Source: Sphingomonas bisphenolicum (GTDB lineage Bacteria > Pseudomonadota > Alphaproteobacteria > Sphingomonadales > Sphingomonadaceae). Taken from it: 64,000 bases of DNA. The DNA is taken from positions 3,667,050 to 3,731,049 of the forward strand of contig NZ_AP018817.1 in the NCBI RefSeq assembly GCF_024349785.1. Direction: 5' to 3'. Under the pieces are notes generated by a model, which saw only the letters and a program-made list of their open reading frames with translations, searched no databases and was not told where the DNA came from. Shown here piece by piece: positions 57,530 through 64,000 of the stretch (position 1 is the first letter of the stretch; every line of letters starts with the position of its first letter). The translations under genes were made by a program, and so were the position numbers.

Positions 57530-57587
57530 TGGCTGTGGCGGTGATCCCCGGTTGGCGGGGCGGCCATCGCAGGCTACTCCTTGTCCC

Positions 57588-59078
57588 ATGTTCACGCGCG
57601 CCCGCCCTCCCGTCAGAAAGCCGTCATTGGTCGTCGGTGCGATATTGTGCCTGCTGGCGGGTGGCTGTTCCGATGAGGGCCACGATCCCGTCGTGGTGAG
57701 CGTAGTGGGCAATCGCGACGATTTTGCGAAACCGCTGGCCGCCCTGCCCGACCCCGGCGCCAAGCTGATCCTGGAGGCGACCGCGCAGGGACTGGTCGCC
57801 TTCGACGCGGGCGGCGAAGTCCTGCCGGCGCTGGCCCAGCGCTGGATCGTCGAGGATGACGGGCGCAGCTATATTTTTCGCCTGCGCCGCGCCTTCTGGG
57901 CCAATGGCGCGCGCGTCACCGCGCCCGATGTCGCCCGGATGCTGATGGCGCGGATCGAATCGCTGCGGCGACTCGATCCCGACGGCCCGCTCGACGCGGT
58001 GCAGGCGGTGGTGCCGATGACCGGCGAGGTGATCGAGATTCGCCTGGCCGCACCGCGCCCCTATGTGCTGCAAATGCTGGCCCAGCCGCAGATGGCGGTG
58101 CTGTCGCGCGACGGCGGCACCGGCCCCTATCGTCGCGCCGCGCGCGGCAATGCGCTGGTCCTCACTCCGATCGACCGCGCCAGCGGCGACGACGCGGCGG
58201 CGGACGAGCCGGTTCCACCCTGGCAGACCCGCGTCCTGCGCGCGGAACGCGCCGCGCTGGCGATCATCCGCTTTCGCGAACGCGATGCCGCATTGGTGCT
58301 GGGCGGCCGCTTCACCGACCTGCCCCTGCTGGTGCCGGCCGGGATCGATCGCGACAATGTGCGGGTCGATCCGGTGCGCGGCCTGCTCGGCCTGGCCGTC
58401 ACTGGCCGGGGCAAGCTGCTGGACGACGCCGCGATTCGCGCCGCCATCAACATGACGATCGACCGCAGCCAGTTGCCCGCCCTGTTCCCGCTGGGCGGCT
58501 GGGCGACCAGCGAGCGCATCCTGCCCGATCCGATGGATCTGGGCCGCACCCCCACCGATCCGGCCTGGGCGGCGCTGTCGCTGGACGAACGACGGGCGCA
58601 GGCCGGGGCGAGCGTCACCCGCTGGCGCGCCGACAATGGCGCACCACCACCGCTGCGCATCGCCCTGCCGGCCGGTCCCGGCGCCACGCTGCTGTTCGGC
58701 CTGCTGCAGCGCGACCTTGCCGCCATCGGTCTGCCCGCACAGCGCGTCGCGATCAATGCGGATGCCGACCTGCGCCTGATCGATGAAGTCGCCGCCTATG
58801 ACAGCGCCCTCTGGTATCTCGGCCGTATCGGCTGCGCCCGCAAAATCCATTGCAGCGACGTCGCCGATGCCCAGCTTCAGGCCGCCAGCCTCTCCAGCTC
58901 ATCCGAGGAACGCACGGCCCGCATCGCCGAAGCCGAAGCGCAGATGGTCGCGCATGACGGCTATATTGCCCTCGGCGCGCCGGTACGCTGGTCGCTGGTG
59001 GCCAAGCGGCTCACCGGCTTCCAACCCTCCGCGCGCGCGCGTCACCCATTGAACCATCTCTTCCGCACCACCAATTAG
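57588..59078 (+). CDS. Family 5 solute-binding lipoprotein
   Basis: 496 residues from ATG 57588. Lipobox LLAGGCSD at about residue 27. The fold is that of peptide/oligopeptide-binding proteins (EATAQGLVAFDAGGEVLPAL, RRAFWANGARVTAPDVARML, then an INMTIDRSQLPALF stretch). It is not followed by permease or ATPase genes, so it is an orphan binding protein. The ligand is unknown; divergent from the porin gene. Confidence 0.85.
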   Translation: MFTRARPPVRKPSLVVGAILCLLAGGCSDEGHDPVVVSVVGNRDDFAKPLAALPDPGAKLILEATAQGLVAFDAGGEVLPALAQRWIVEDDGRSYIFRLRRAFWANGARVTAPDVARMLMARIESLRRLDPDGPLDAVQAVVPMTGEVIEIRLAAPRPYVLQMLAQPQMAVLSRDGGTGPYRRAARGNALVLTPIDRASGDDAAADEPVPPWQTRVLRAERAALAIIRFRERDAALVLGGRFTDLPLLVPAGIDRDNVRVDPVRGLLGLAVTGRGKLLDDAAIRAAINMTIDRSQLPALFPLGGWATSERILPDPMDLGRTPTDPAWAALSLDERRAQAGASVTRWRADNGAPPPLRIALPAGPGATLLFGLLQRDLAAIGLPAQRVAINADADLRLIDEVAAYDSALWYLGRIGCARKIHCSDVADAQLQAASLSSSSEERTARIAEAEAQMVAHDGYIALGAPVRWSLVAKRLTGFQPSARARHPLNHLFRTTN

Positions 59079-59168
59079 GGATTGGATCATGCGTGCGATG
59101 AACGCTTGGGCGTTGCGTGCGTATAGGGATCAGGCCCCCGTCGCAAACGGGGCGAGGAGACAGAGACG

Positions 59169-59591
59169 ATGGCGATTTCGCAGGACCAGTTCGACCGGCT
59201 AGCGCGGGAACTACCGGGTTTCGGCCGTGACCCGGCCTCGATCCGCCGCCGGATCGAAGCGATGGAGGCGGTGCTGGAGGGCCTGTTCGTCATCCCCGGC
59301 ACCAAATATCGGGTGGGCCTCGACAGCCTGGTAGGGCTGGTCCCCGTCGTCGGCGACCTCGCCACCGCGGCTATGGGCGCGTGGATCGTGTGGGAAGCCC
59401 GCAACCTGGGCATGTCGAAATGGCAGATTACCCGCATGGCCGCCAATGTCGGCGTCGATACGCTGGTCGGCGCCATCCCCTTCGCGGGCGACCTGTTCGA
59501 CTTTCTCTACAAGTCCAACACCAAGAATCTGCGCATCATTCGCAAGCATCTCGACCGCCACCATCCCGCGACGGTGACGATCGACGGCTAG
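59169..59591 (+). CDS. DUF4112 domain protein
   Basis: 140 residues. The DUF4112 pattern is clear: FVIPGTKYRVGLDSLVGLVP, VVGDLATAAMGAWIVWEAR, and VDTLVGAIPFAGDLFDFLYKS, giving two hydrophobic segments. Probably a small inner-membrane protein of unknown function. Confidence 0.9.
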   Translation: MAISQDQFDRLARELPGFGRDPASIRRRIEAMEAVLEGLFVIPGTKYRVGLDSLVGLVPVVGDLATAAMGAWIVWEARNLGMSKWQITRMAANVGVDTLVGAIPFAGDLFDFLYKSNTKNLRIIRKHLDRHHPATVTIDG

Positions 59592-59694
59592 AGCGGCCTG
59601 TGACCCGACTGCGTTGGATTAGCCGCTCTAATTTATTGGTTTGACGCGATTTCTTAACCGTCACACGATTCCGTTTGAGTGGAAATCGCTCTAA
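59589..59694. repeat. Interspersed palindromic repeat left of the IS
   Basis: About 105 bases begin CTAGAGCGGC and end CGCTCTAA, with AGCGGC/GCCGCT pairing inside. This is the form of the non-coding repeat found between sphingomonad genes. The IS element starts immediately after it. Confidence 0.6.
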
Positions 59695-60514
59695 GGCTTG
59701 TGGGGATTCACCGGGAATTGATGACGGCTGCAGCGAGGTGGATCATGGCCTCGAAGCTGCGATCGGTTTTGCAGGCGCGCATGGCGATACGCTTGAATTC
59801 CTTGAGTTTGCAGAAGAAGTTTTCGATGAGGTGGCGCCACTTGTACATTTCGGCGTCGAGCGGGATGGGTCTGGCGCGTCGCGGGTGCTGCGAGATGACG
59901 ATTTTTGCACCCCGCTCGTTGAGATCGGCGACGATATCGTTGCTGTCGAAAGCCTTGTCAGCGAGCAGTGCGCCGAACTTGATGCCGTCGATGAGTGGAG
60001 CAACGCCAACCGTGTCGAAGCGGTGGCCGGGCATCAAGCGGAAGCGGACAAGGTTGCCCAGCGCATCGGTCAAAGCCAGGATCTTGGTCGTCATGCCTCC
60101 TTTGGAACGACCAATGGCCTGGCTCTGAGTCCCCCTTTTGCGCCCTGGCCGTGCCGGTGAACCTTGACGATGGTGGCATCGATCATGGCGTATTCCATGT
60201 CGGGTTCATCCGACAGAGCATCGAAAATCCGCTTGAAAACATCGGCTTCCCGCCAATCGCGAAATCGGCGGAATGCCGTGCTCCAATTGCCGAACATCGC
60301 CGGTAGGTCGCGCCATGGACTTCCAGTGCGGACAATCCACAGCACTGCCTCCACGAACAGCCGGTTGTTTCTGCCGCTGCGTCCGGGGTCGGTGATCTTG
60401 CCCAGACAGTGCGGTTCCATCTGCGCCCATTGGGCGTCCGTCAGTACAAAGCGATCCATCCAGAGTGTGAATCACAACTCCAGCAAAAGGGGAATCCTAA
60501 ATCCCCACAGCCCT
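59695..60514 (-). mobile_element. IS5-family (IS427-like group) insertion sequence
   Basis: About 820 bases with related ends: GGCTTGTGGGGATT at 59695 and, inverted, GGGCTGTGGGGATT ending near 60513. TAA is present just outside both ends (59692-59694 and 60515-60517) and may be the target duplication. It encodes a frameshifted DDE transposase on the minus strand. It sits between DUF4112 and RNase T2 genes without disrupting either. Confidence 0.85.
59708..60459 (-). CDS. IS5-family transposase (two overlapping frames, -1 frameshift)
   Basis: Frame A runs 60459-60091 (122 residues, MDRFVLTDAQWAQMEPHCLG); frame B ends at 59708. They would be joined by a -1 shift at the AAAAGGGGG run near 60135, after which the sequence reads GTQSQAIGRSKGGMTTKIL. 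DDE residues: Asp in YAMIDATIVKVH, Asp in LLADKAFDSNDI and Glu in HLIENFFCKLKEF. Both frames are intact, so the transposase may be functional through programmed frameshifting. Confidence 0.88.
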
Positions 60515-60544
60515 TAAAGCGCGCTGCGTTTGATCGGACGCAAG

Positions 60545-60620
60545 TCGCACGCTCTAGTTTTTTGTTTTCGCATCGCTTTTAGCGGAAAACCGGTTCCCAC
60601 TTTCCCGCACGATACTCCAG
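60545..60620. repeat. Interspersed repeat right of the IS
   Basis: Contains the CGGAAAACCGGTTCCCACTT core with a TTTTGTTTTCGCATCG arm, a repeat seen between genes in many alphaproteobacteria. A worn copy lies at about 29550-29605. Confidence 0.6.
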
Positions 60621-60623
60621 GGA

Positions 60624-61331
60624 TCAGCGCGGCGGTTCGATCCGCAGTTGCGCCCGGTCCCTGACGCCGCCCTGCTGCGGCGGGCAACTGATGTAGCGAT
60701 ATTTGCGGTCCATGCAGATCCACACCTCGCTCAGCGATCCGTCGCGGGTGACGTTCAGGCGAATGCCGTCGGCGACCATGCCCCTGTTCCGTGCCGCGAA
60801 GGCTTCTGCGAAAGCCCGCGCCGACAGGGTCGGGCGCTGCGCCAGTTCCGCCATGTCGGGATAGCGCAGCGCATGATACAGCTTGCGCGACAGGGCGAAG
60901 AAGGCAGTCGGGTTGGTCGGCATACAGGTGCCATGCTTGACCCATTCATGCTGGATCAGCTGGACCGACGGTGTCGCGCAGAGATGATCGCGGATCACCT
61001 TGCGCGGCAGAATGCCGGCGGCCTTGCAATATTGCGGCCATTGCTCGCCATAGCCGTCAGGCCACAGTCCATGCAGGGTGAAGGCGAAGCTGTTGTCCGA
61101 CTGGCACTGAAACGCATCGCGCGCGCCCCCGCGCGACGTCTTGCAATATTGCGGGGTCCAGCTGACCGCCAGCGTGTAATAGCCGATCGGCAGGACGCGT
61201 TTGGGGTCTTCGGCCGTCGGCCCCTCGATTCGCGGCCGGGCGATGACGTCCGGCAGGCGGCACTGATTGGCCTGCGCCAGGGCGATGCCGGGCGTCGCCA
61301 GCGCGATCAACGGCAGCAGCATCTTAAGCAT
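60624..61331 (-). CDS. Ribonuclease T2 family protein
   Basis: 235 residues with signal peptide (LLPLIALATPGIALAQA). Both catalytic segments are visible: FTLHGLWPDGYG (CAS I) and QHEWVKHGTC (CAS II), with paired cysteines. A periplasmic or secreted RNase for RNA scavenging. Its start overlaps the end of nadC. Confidence 0.93.
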   Translation of the reverse strand: MLKMLLPLIALATPGIALAQANQCRLPDVIARPRIEGPTAEDPKRVLPIGYYTLAVSWTPQYCKTSRGGARDAFQCQSDNSFAFTLHGLWPDGYGEQWPQYCKAAGILPRKVIRDHLCATPSVQLIQHEWVKHGTCMPTNPTAFFALSRKLYHALRYPDMAELAQRPTLSARAFAEAFAARNRGMVADGIRLNVTRDGSLSEVWICMDRKYRYISCPPQQGGVRDRAQLRIEPPR

Positions 61332-62187
61332 AAGCGAAATCCAGTCCGATGTCGGCGGCCGGCGCCGACTGGGTCAGCCGCCCGACGCTGATATAAGTGA
61401 CGCCGGTCTGCGCCTTCGCGCGGATCGTTTCCAGCGTGACGCCGCCCGACGCTTCGGTCGGCACGCGCCCGTCCACCAGGGCGACCGCCCCGCGCAGCGT
61501 CGCCGCATCCATATTGTCGAGCAGCAAATGGGTTGCGCCCGCGCGCAGCGCCGGTTCGATCTGGTCGACCCGGTCGACCTCCACGATGATGCTGGCGACC
61601 CCGGCCGCCACGGCGCGGCGCACCGCTTCCTCGACCGATCCGGCGACCGCGACATGATTGTCCTTGATCATCGCCGCGTCCCACAGCCCCATGCGATGAT
61701 TGGTCGCCCCGCCCATGCGCGTGGCATATTTCTCCAGCACGCGCAGGCCCGGTATGGTCTTGCGCGTGTCGAGCAGGGTCGCCCCCGTCCCGTCGATCGC
61801 ATCGACATAGGCCCGCGTCATCGTCGCGATGCCGGTCAGATGCTGGACGCTGTTGAGCGCGGACCGCTCCGCCGTCAGCATCGCCCGCGCCTTGCCCCTG
61901 ATCCGCATGATGTCGGTCCCGGCCGCCACCCGGTCGCCGTCCTGCGCCAGCAATTCGATCGCGACGTCGGGGTCGAGCGCGCGGAAGAACGCGACCGCGA
62001 CCGGCAGCCCCGCCAGCGTCACGTCGTCCCGGCTGTCCATCACCCCGTCGAACACCGCATCGGCCGGAATCACCGCCTCGCTGGTGACGTCGCATCCGCC
62101 CGGGCCAAGATCTTCGGCCAAGGTGGAAGCGACGAAGGCGGCGAGGTCGAAGCCGGGGAGGGATAAGACAGGAAGCGTGAAGGTCAT
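61324..62187 (-). CDS. nadC: Nicotinate-nucleotide pyrophosphorylase (carboxylating)
   Basis: Converts quinolinate and PRPP to nicotinate mononucleotide in NAD synthesis. 287 residues. DTRKTIPGLRVLEKYA, GGATNHRMGLWDAAMIKDNH and the SGGVTLETI phosphate loop are diagnostic. nadA is on the same strand at 62957, with a vapBC module between; nadB is not visible in the window. Confidence 0.96.
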   Translation of the reverse strand: MTFTLPVLSLPGFDLAAFVASTLAEDLGPGGCDVTSEAVIPADAVFDGVMDSRDDVTLAGLPVAVAFFRALDPDVAIELLAQDGDRVAAGTDIMRIRGKARAMLTAERSALNSVQHLTGIATMTRAYVDAIDGTGATLLDTRKTIPGLRVLEKYATRMGGATNHRMGLWDAAMIKDNHVAVAGSVEEAVRRAVAAGVASIIVEVDRVDQIEPALRAGATHLLLDNMDAATLRGAVALVDGRVPTEASGGVTLETIRAKAQTGVTYISVGRLTQSAPAADIGLDFAYA

Positions 62188-62238
62188 GGCCCATCCTCTA
62201 GCCCCGCCGCCCGACGCGCCGCAACCTGATTCCTCACT

Positions 62239-62267
62239 TGACTTAGTCCATGGACTAAGTCCATATC
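62239..62267 (+). promoter_or_regulatory. vapBC promoter with a 20-bp perfect palindrome
   Basis: TTGACT at 62239 and CATATC at 62262 (17-base spacing) form a plausible -35/-10 pair. ACTTAGTCCATGGACTAAGT (62241-62260) is a perfect palindrome filling the spacer, the expected position for VapB/VapBC autorepression. The predicted transcript start falls at or next to the vapB ATG (62274). Confidence 0.7.
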
Positions 62268-62273
62268 TTCGGA

Positions 62274-62525
62274 ATGACGGCGATCATCAATGTTCATGAA
62301 GCCAAGACGCATTTTTCCAAACTCCTGGAACGCGCCCATGCCGGCGAGGAAATCATCCTTGCCAAGGCAGGCAAACCCTATGCGAAATTGGTGCCGATCG
62401 ACGCCGTGCAGGCCCGACCCAAACGGCGGGGCGGTCAGTTTGCTGGACTGTTCGCGGTCGGCGACGAGATTTTCGATCCATTGCCGGACGAAGAATTGCG
62501 CCTGTGGGAGGGGCATGGCGATTGA
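62274..62525 (+). CDS. vapB: VapB-type antitoxin (Phd/YefM fold)
   Basis: 83 residues. The N-terminal DNA-binding part INVHEAKTHFSKLLERAHAG, then EEIILAKAGKPYAKLVPI, is the Phd/YefM pattern. The C-terminal acidic tail (FDPLPDEELRLWEG) should wrap the toxin. The stop overlaps the toxin start codon (TTGA). Confidence 0.92.
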   Translation: MTAIINVHEAKTHFSKLLERAHAGEEIILAKAGKPYAKLVPIDAVQARPKRRGGQFAGLFAVGDEIFDPLPDEELRLWEGHGD

Positions 62526-62950
62526 GACTGCTGCTCGATACCCATGTGCTGATCTGGTGGTGGACGGACCGGCGCCTGCTGCCCGACACCGTCGATTCGA
62601 TGATCGAAAGCGGCGCCGACCAGATTTTTGTCAGCAGCGTCAGCGCCTGGGAAATCGCGACCAAGGCGCGCTTGGGCAAGTTGCCGCAACTCCTCCCCTA
62701 TCTCGACCGCTATGAAGCGGCGGTCGCGGATGCGGATTTCAGGCAATTGAACCTGACGATGCGCCATGGCCTGCACGCCGGTGCTTATGAGGCGCTACAC
62801 CGTGATCCGTTCGATCGCATGCTCGCGGCGCAAGCCGAATTGGAAGGACTCGTCCTGGTGACCCGCGATCCCGCTTTCATCACTTTCCCTTGCGAGACAT
62901 TGTGGCACAAGCCCCTGCTCAGCGAACAGGGACTCGCATATCGGGGCTGA
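62522..62950 (+). CDS. vapC: VapC-type PIN-domain toxin ribonuclease
   Basis: 142 residues starting at TTG 62522, preceded by GGGAGGGG. PIN acidic residues: LLLDTHVLIW (Asp), VSSVSAWEIATK (Glu), HRDPFDRMLAAQA (Asp) and LVTRDPAF (Asp). It ends six bases before the convergent nadA stop. Confidence 0.92.
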   Translation: MRLLLDTHVLIWWWTDRRLLPDTVDSMIESGADQIFVSSVSAWEIATKARLGKLPQLLPYLDRYEAAVADADFRQLNLTMRHGLHAGAYEALHRDPFDRMLAAQAELEGLVLVTRDPAFITFPCETLWHKPLLSEQGLAYRG

Positions 62951-62956
62951 CGCGCC

Positions 62957-63958
62957 TCACCGCGCGCCCACATCCCTCGCCCCTACATCCCCCTGCCCCA
63001 CAGTCCCGCTCGCCATCTCCAGCATCCGGTCCAGGCTCTTCTTCGCAGCCACGCGCAGCGTCTCGTCCATCTCGATGCGCGGCTGCAAATCGCGCAGCGA
63101 CAGATACAGCTTCTCCATCGTGTTGAGCGCCATATAGGGGCAGATGTTGCAGTTGCAGTTGCCGTCCGCACCCGGCGCGCCGATGAAATTCTTGTGCGGC
63201 ACCGCCTTTTCCATCTGGTGGATGATATGCGGTTCGGTCGCGACGATCAGCGTGTTGCCCGGCATCGTCTTGGCGAAGTCCAAAATGCCGCTGGTCGATC
63301 CGACATAATCGGCATGGTCGACGATATAGGGCGGGCATTCGGGATGCGCGGCAATAGGCGCGTCGGGGTGCTGGGCCTTGAGCTTGAGCAATTCCGTCTC
63401 GCTGAACGCCTCATGCACGATGCACACGCCCGGCCACAGCAGCATGTCGCGGCCCAGCTTGCGCTTGAGGTATCCGCCCAGATGCTTGTCGGGACCGAAG
63501 ATGATCTTCTGGTCCTTGGGGATCTGCGCCAATATCTTTTCGGCCGATGACGATGTCACGATGATGTCGGACAGCGCCTTCACCTCGGCCGAACAATTGA
63601 TGTAGCTCAGCGCAATATGATCGGGATGCGCCTCGCGAAACGCCTTGAACTGGGCGGGCGGGCAACTGTCCTCCAGCGAACAGCCCGCATCCATGTCCGG
63701 CAGCACGACGATCTTTTCCGGCGACAGGATTTTGGCCGTCTCCGCCATGAAGCGCACGCCGCAAAAAGCGATCACGTCCGCGTCCGTCTCCGCCGCCTTG
63801 CGCGACAATTCCAGCGAATCGCCAACGAAGTCCGACAAATCCTGGATCTCGGGCGACTGGTAATAATGGCCGAGGATAACGGCGTTGCGCTCCTTGCGCA
63901 GCCGGTCGATTTCGGCGCGCAGGTCGGTGCCCTGCGGAATATCCGTGATCGCGTTCAT
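62957..63958 (-). CDS. nadA: Quinolinate synthase A
   Basis: Condenses iminoaspartate with dihydroxyacetone phosphate to quinolinate, using a 4Fe-4S cluster. 333 residues. Candidate cluster cysteines lie in YINCSAEVKALS, AHPECPPYIV and NCNCNICPYM. Other signatures: ILGHYYQSPEIQDLSDFVGDS at the N-terminus. The C-terminal ten residues (QGDVGARDVGAR) contain a short duplication. Confidence 0.96.
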   Translation of the reverse strand: MNAITDIPQGTDLRAEIDRLRKERNAVILGHYYQSPEIQDLSDFVGDSLELSRKAAETDADVIAFCGVRFMAETAKILSPEKIVVLPDMDAGCSLEDSCPPAQFKAFREAHPDHIALSYINCSAEVKALSDIIVTSSSAEKILAQIPKDQKIIFGPDKHLGGYLKRKLGRDMLLWPGVCIVHEAFSETELLKLKAQHPDAPIAAHPECPPYIVDHADYVGSTSGILDFAKTMPGNTLIVATEPHIIHQMEKAVPHKNFIGAPGADGNCNCNICPYMALNTMEKLYLSLRDLQPRIEMDETLRVAAKKSLDRMLEMASGTVGQGDVGARDVGAR

Positions 63959-64000
63959 ACCCTGTAACTCCTCGGTCCCATGGCTGGCCCTTTGTCCGCG

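Overview
The window looks like a chromosomal stretch of a sphingomonad (Sphingobium/Sphingomonas type alphaproteobacterium). The supporting signs are high GC, tightly packed genes with ATGA and TGATG overlaps, a fused thiS-thiG, an NDUFA12-type complex I protein, a DUF2155 protein, and the family resemblance of the aat, capsule and small helix-turn-helix proteins. This is judged from memory of protein families; no database search was run.

Positions 1 to about 34,000 are a surface-polysaccharide (capsule) locus of the ABC-transporter type. Export and lipid-linker genes are kpsE-kpsM-kpsT (25842 to 23227, minus strand) and kpsC-kpsS (32599 to 29692, minus strand). Sugar supply is rfbA-rfbC-rfbD-rfbB for dTDP-L-rhamnose and manA for mannose/fructose-6-phosphate. 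Assembly is covered by several glycosyltransferases: a three-domain 969-residue protein, a tandem GT4 protein of about 1080 residues, a TPR-GT2 fusion, a GT4 next to kpsC and two smaller ones. Likely decorating enzymes are a polysaccharide pyruvyltransferase, a PhyH-type dioxygenase, two methyltransferase-like proteins, an alpha/beta hydrolase and a DUF2264 protein. No kpsD/Wza-type outer-membrane exporter is visible, so the locus probably continues to the left or is split.

The most unusual part is 3 to 20 kb. A methyltransferase domain is fused to roughly 750 residues of coiled coil, which includes four 168-bp in-frame tandem repeats. This recalls the chain-terminating 'molecular ruler' WbdD of ABC-dependent O-antigens and sits in the same locus as a tandem GT4 polymerase-like protein. 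Two further coiled-coil proteins lie nearby, and one beta-rich module occurs both alone and fused to a glycosyltransferase.

Positions 34 to 64 kb are mostly housekeeping. They hold a HIT protein; a CoA-transferase operon with a phosphatase gene between its subunits and a divergent LysR regulator; thiSG; aroQ-accB-accC-arsC-like; a ParA-like ATPase; a GGDEF-EAL protein; a fatty acyl-AMP ligase; recX; DUF192; NDUFA12; DUF2155; aat; two peptidases; a cupin; dapE; an OprP-type porin; a solute-binding lipoprotein; an IS5-family element; RNase T2; nadC; a vapBC module; and nadA. The vapBC pair lies on the opposite strand between nadA and nadC and has a perfect 20-bp palindrome in its promoter. No rRNA, tRNA, CRISPR array or prophage was seen.
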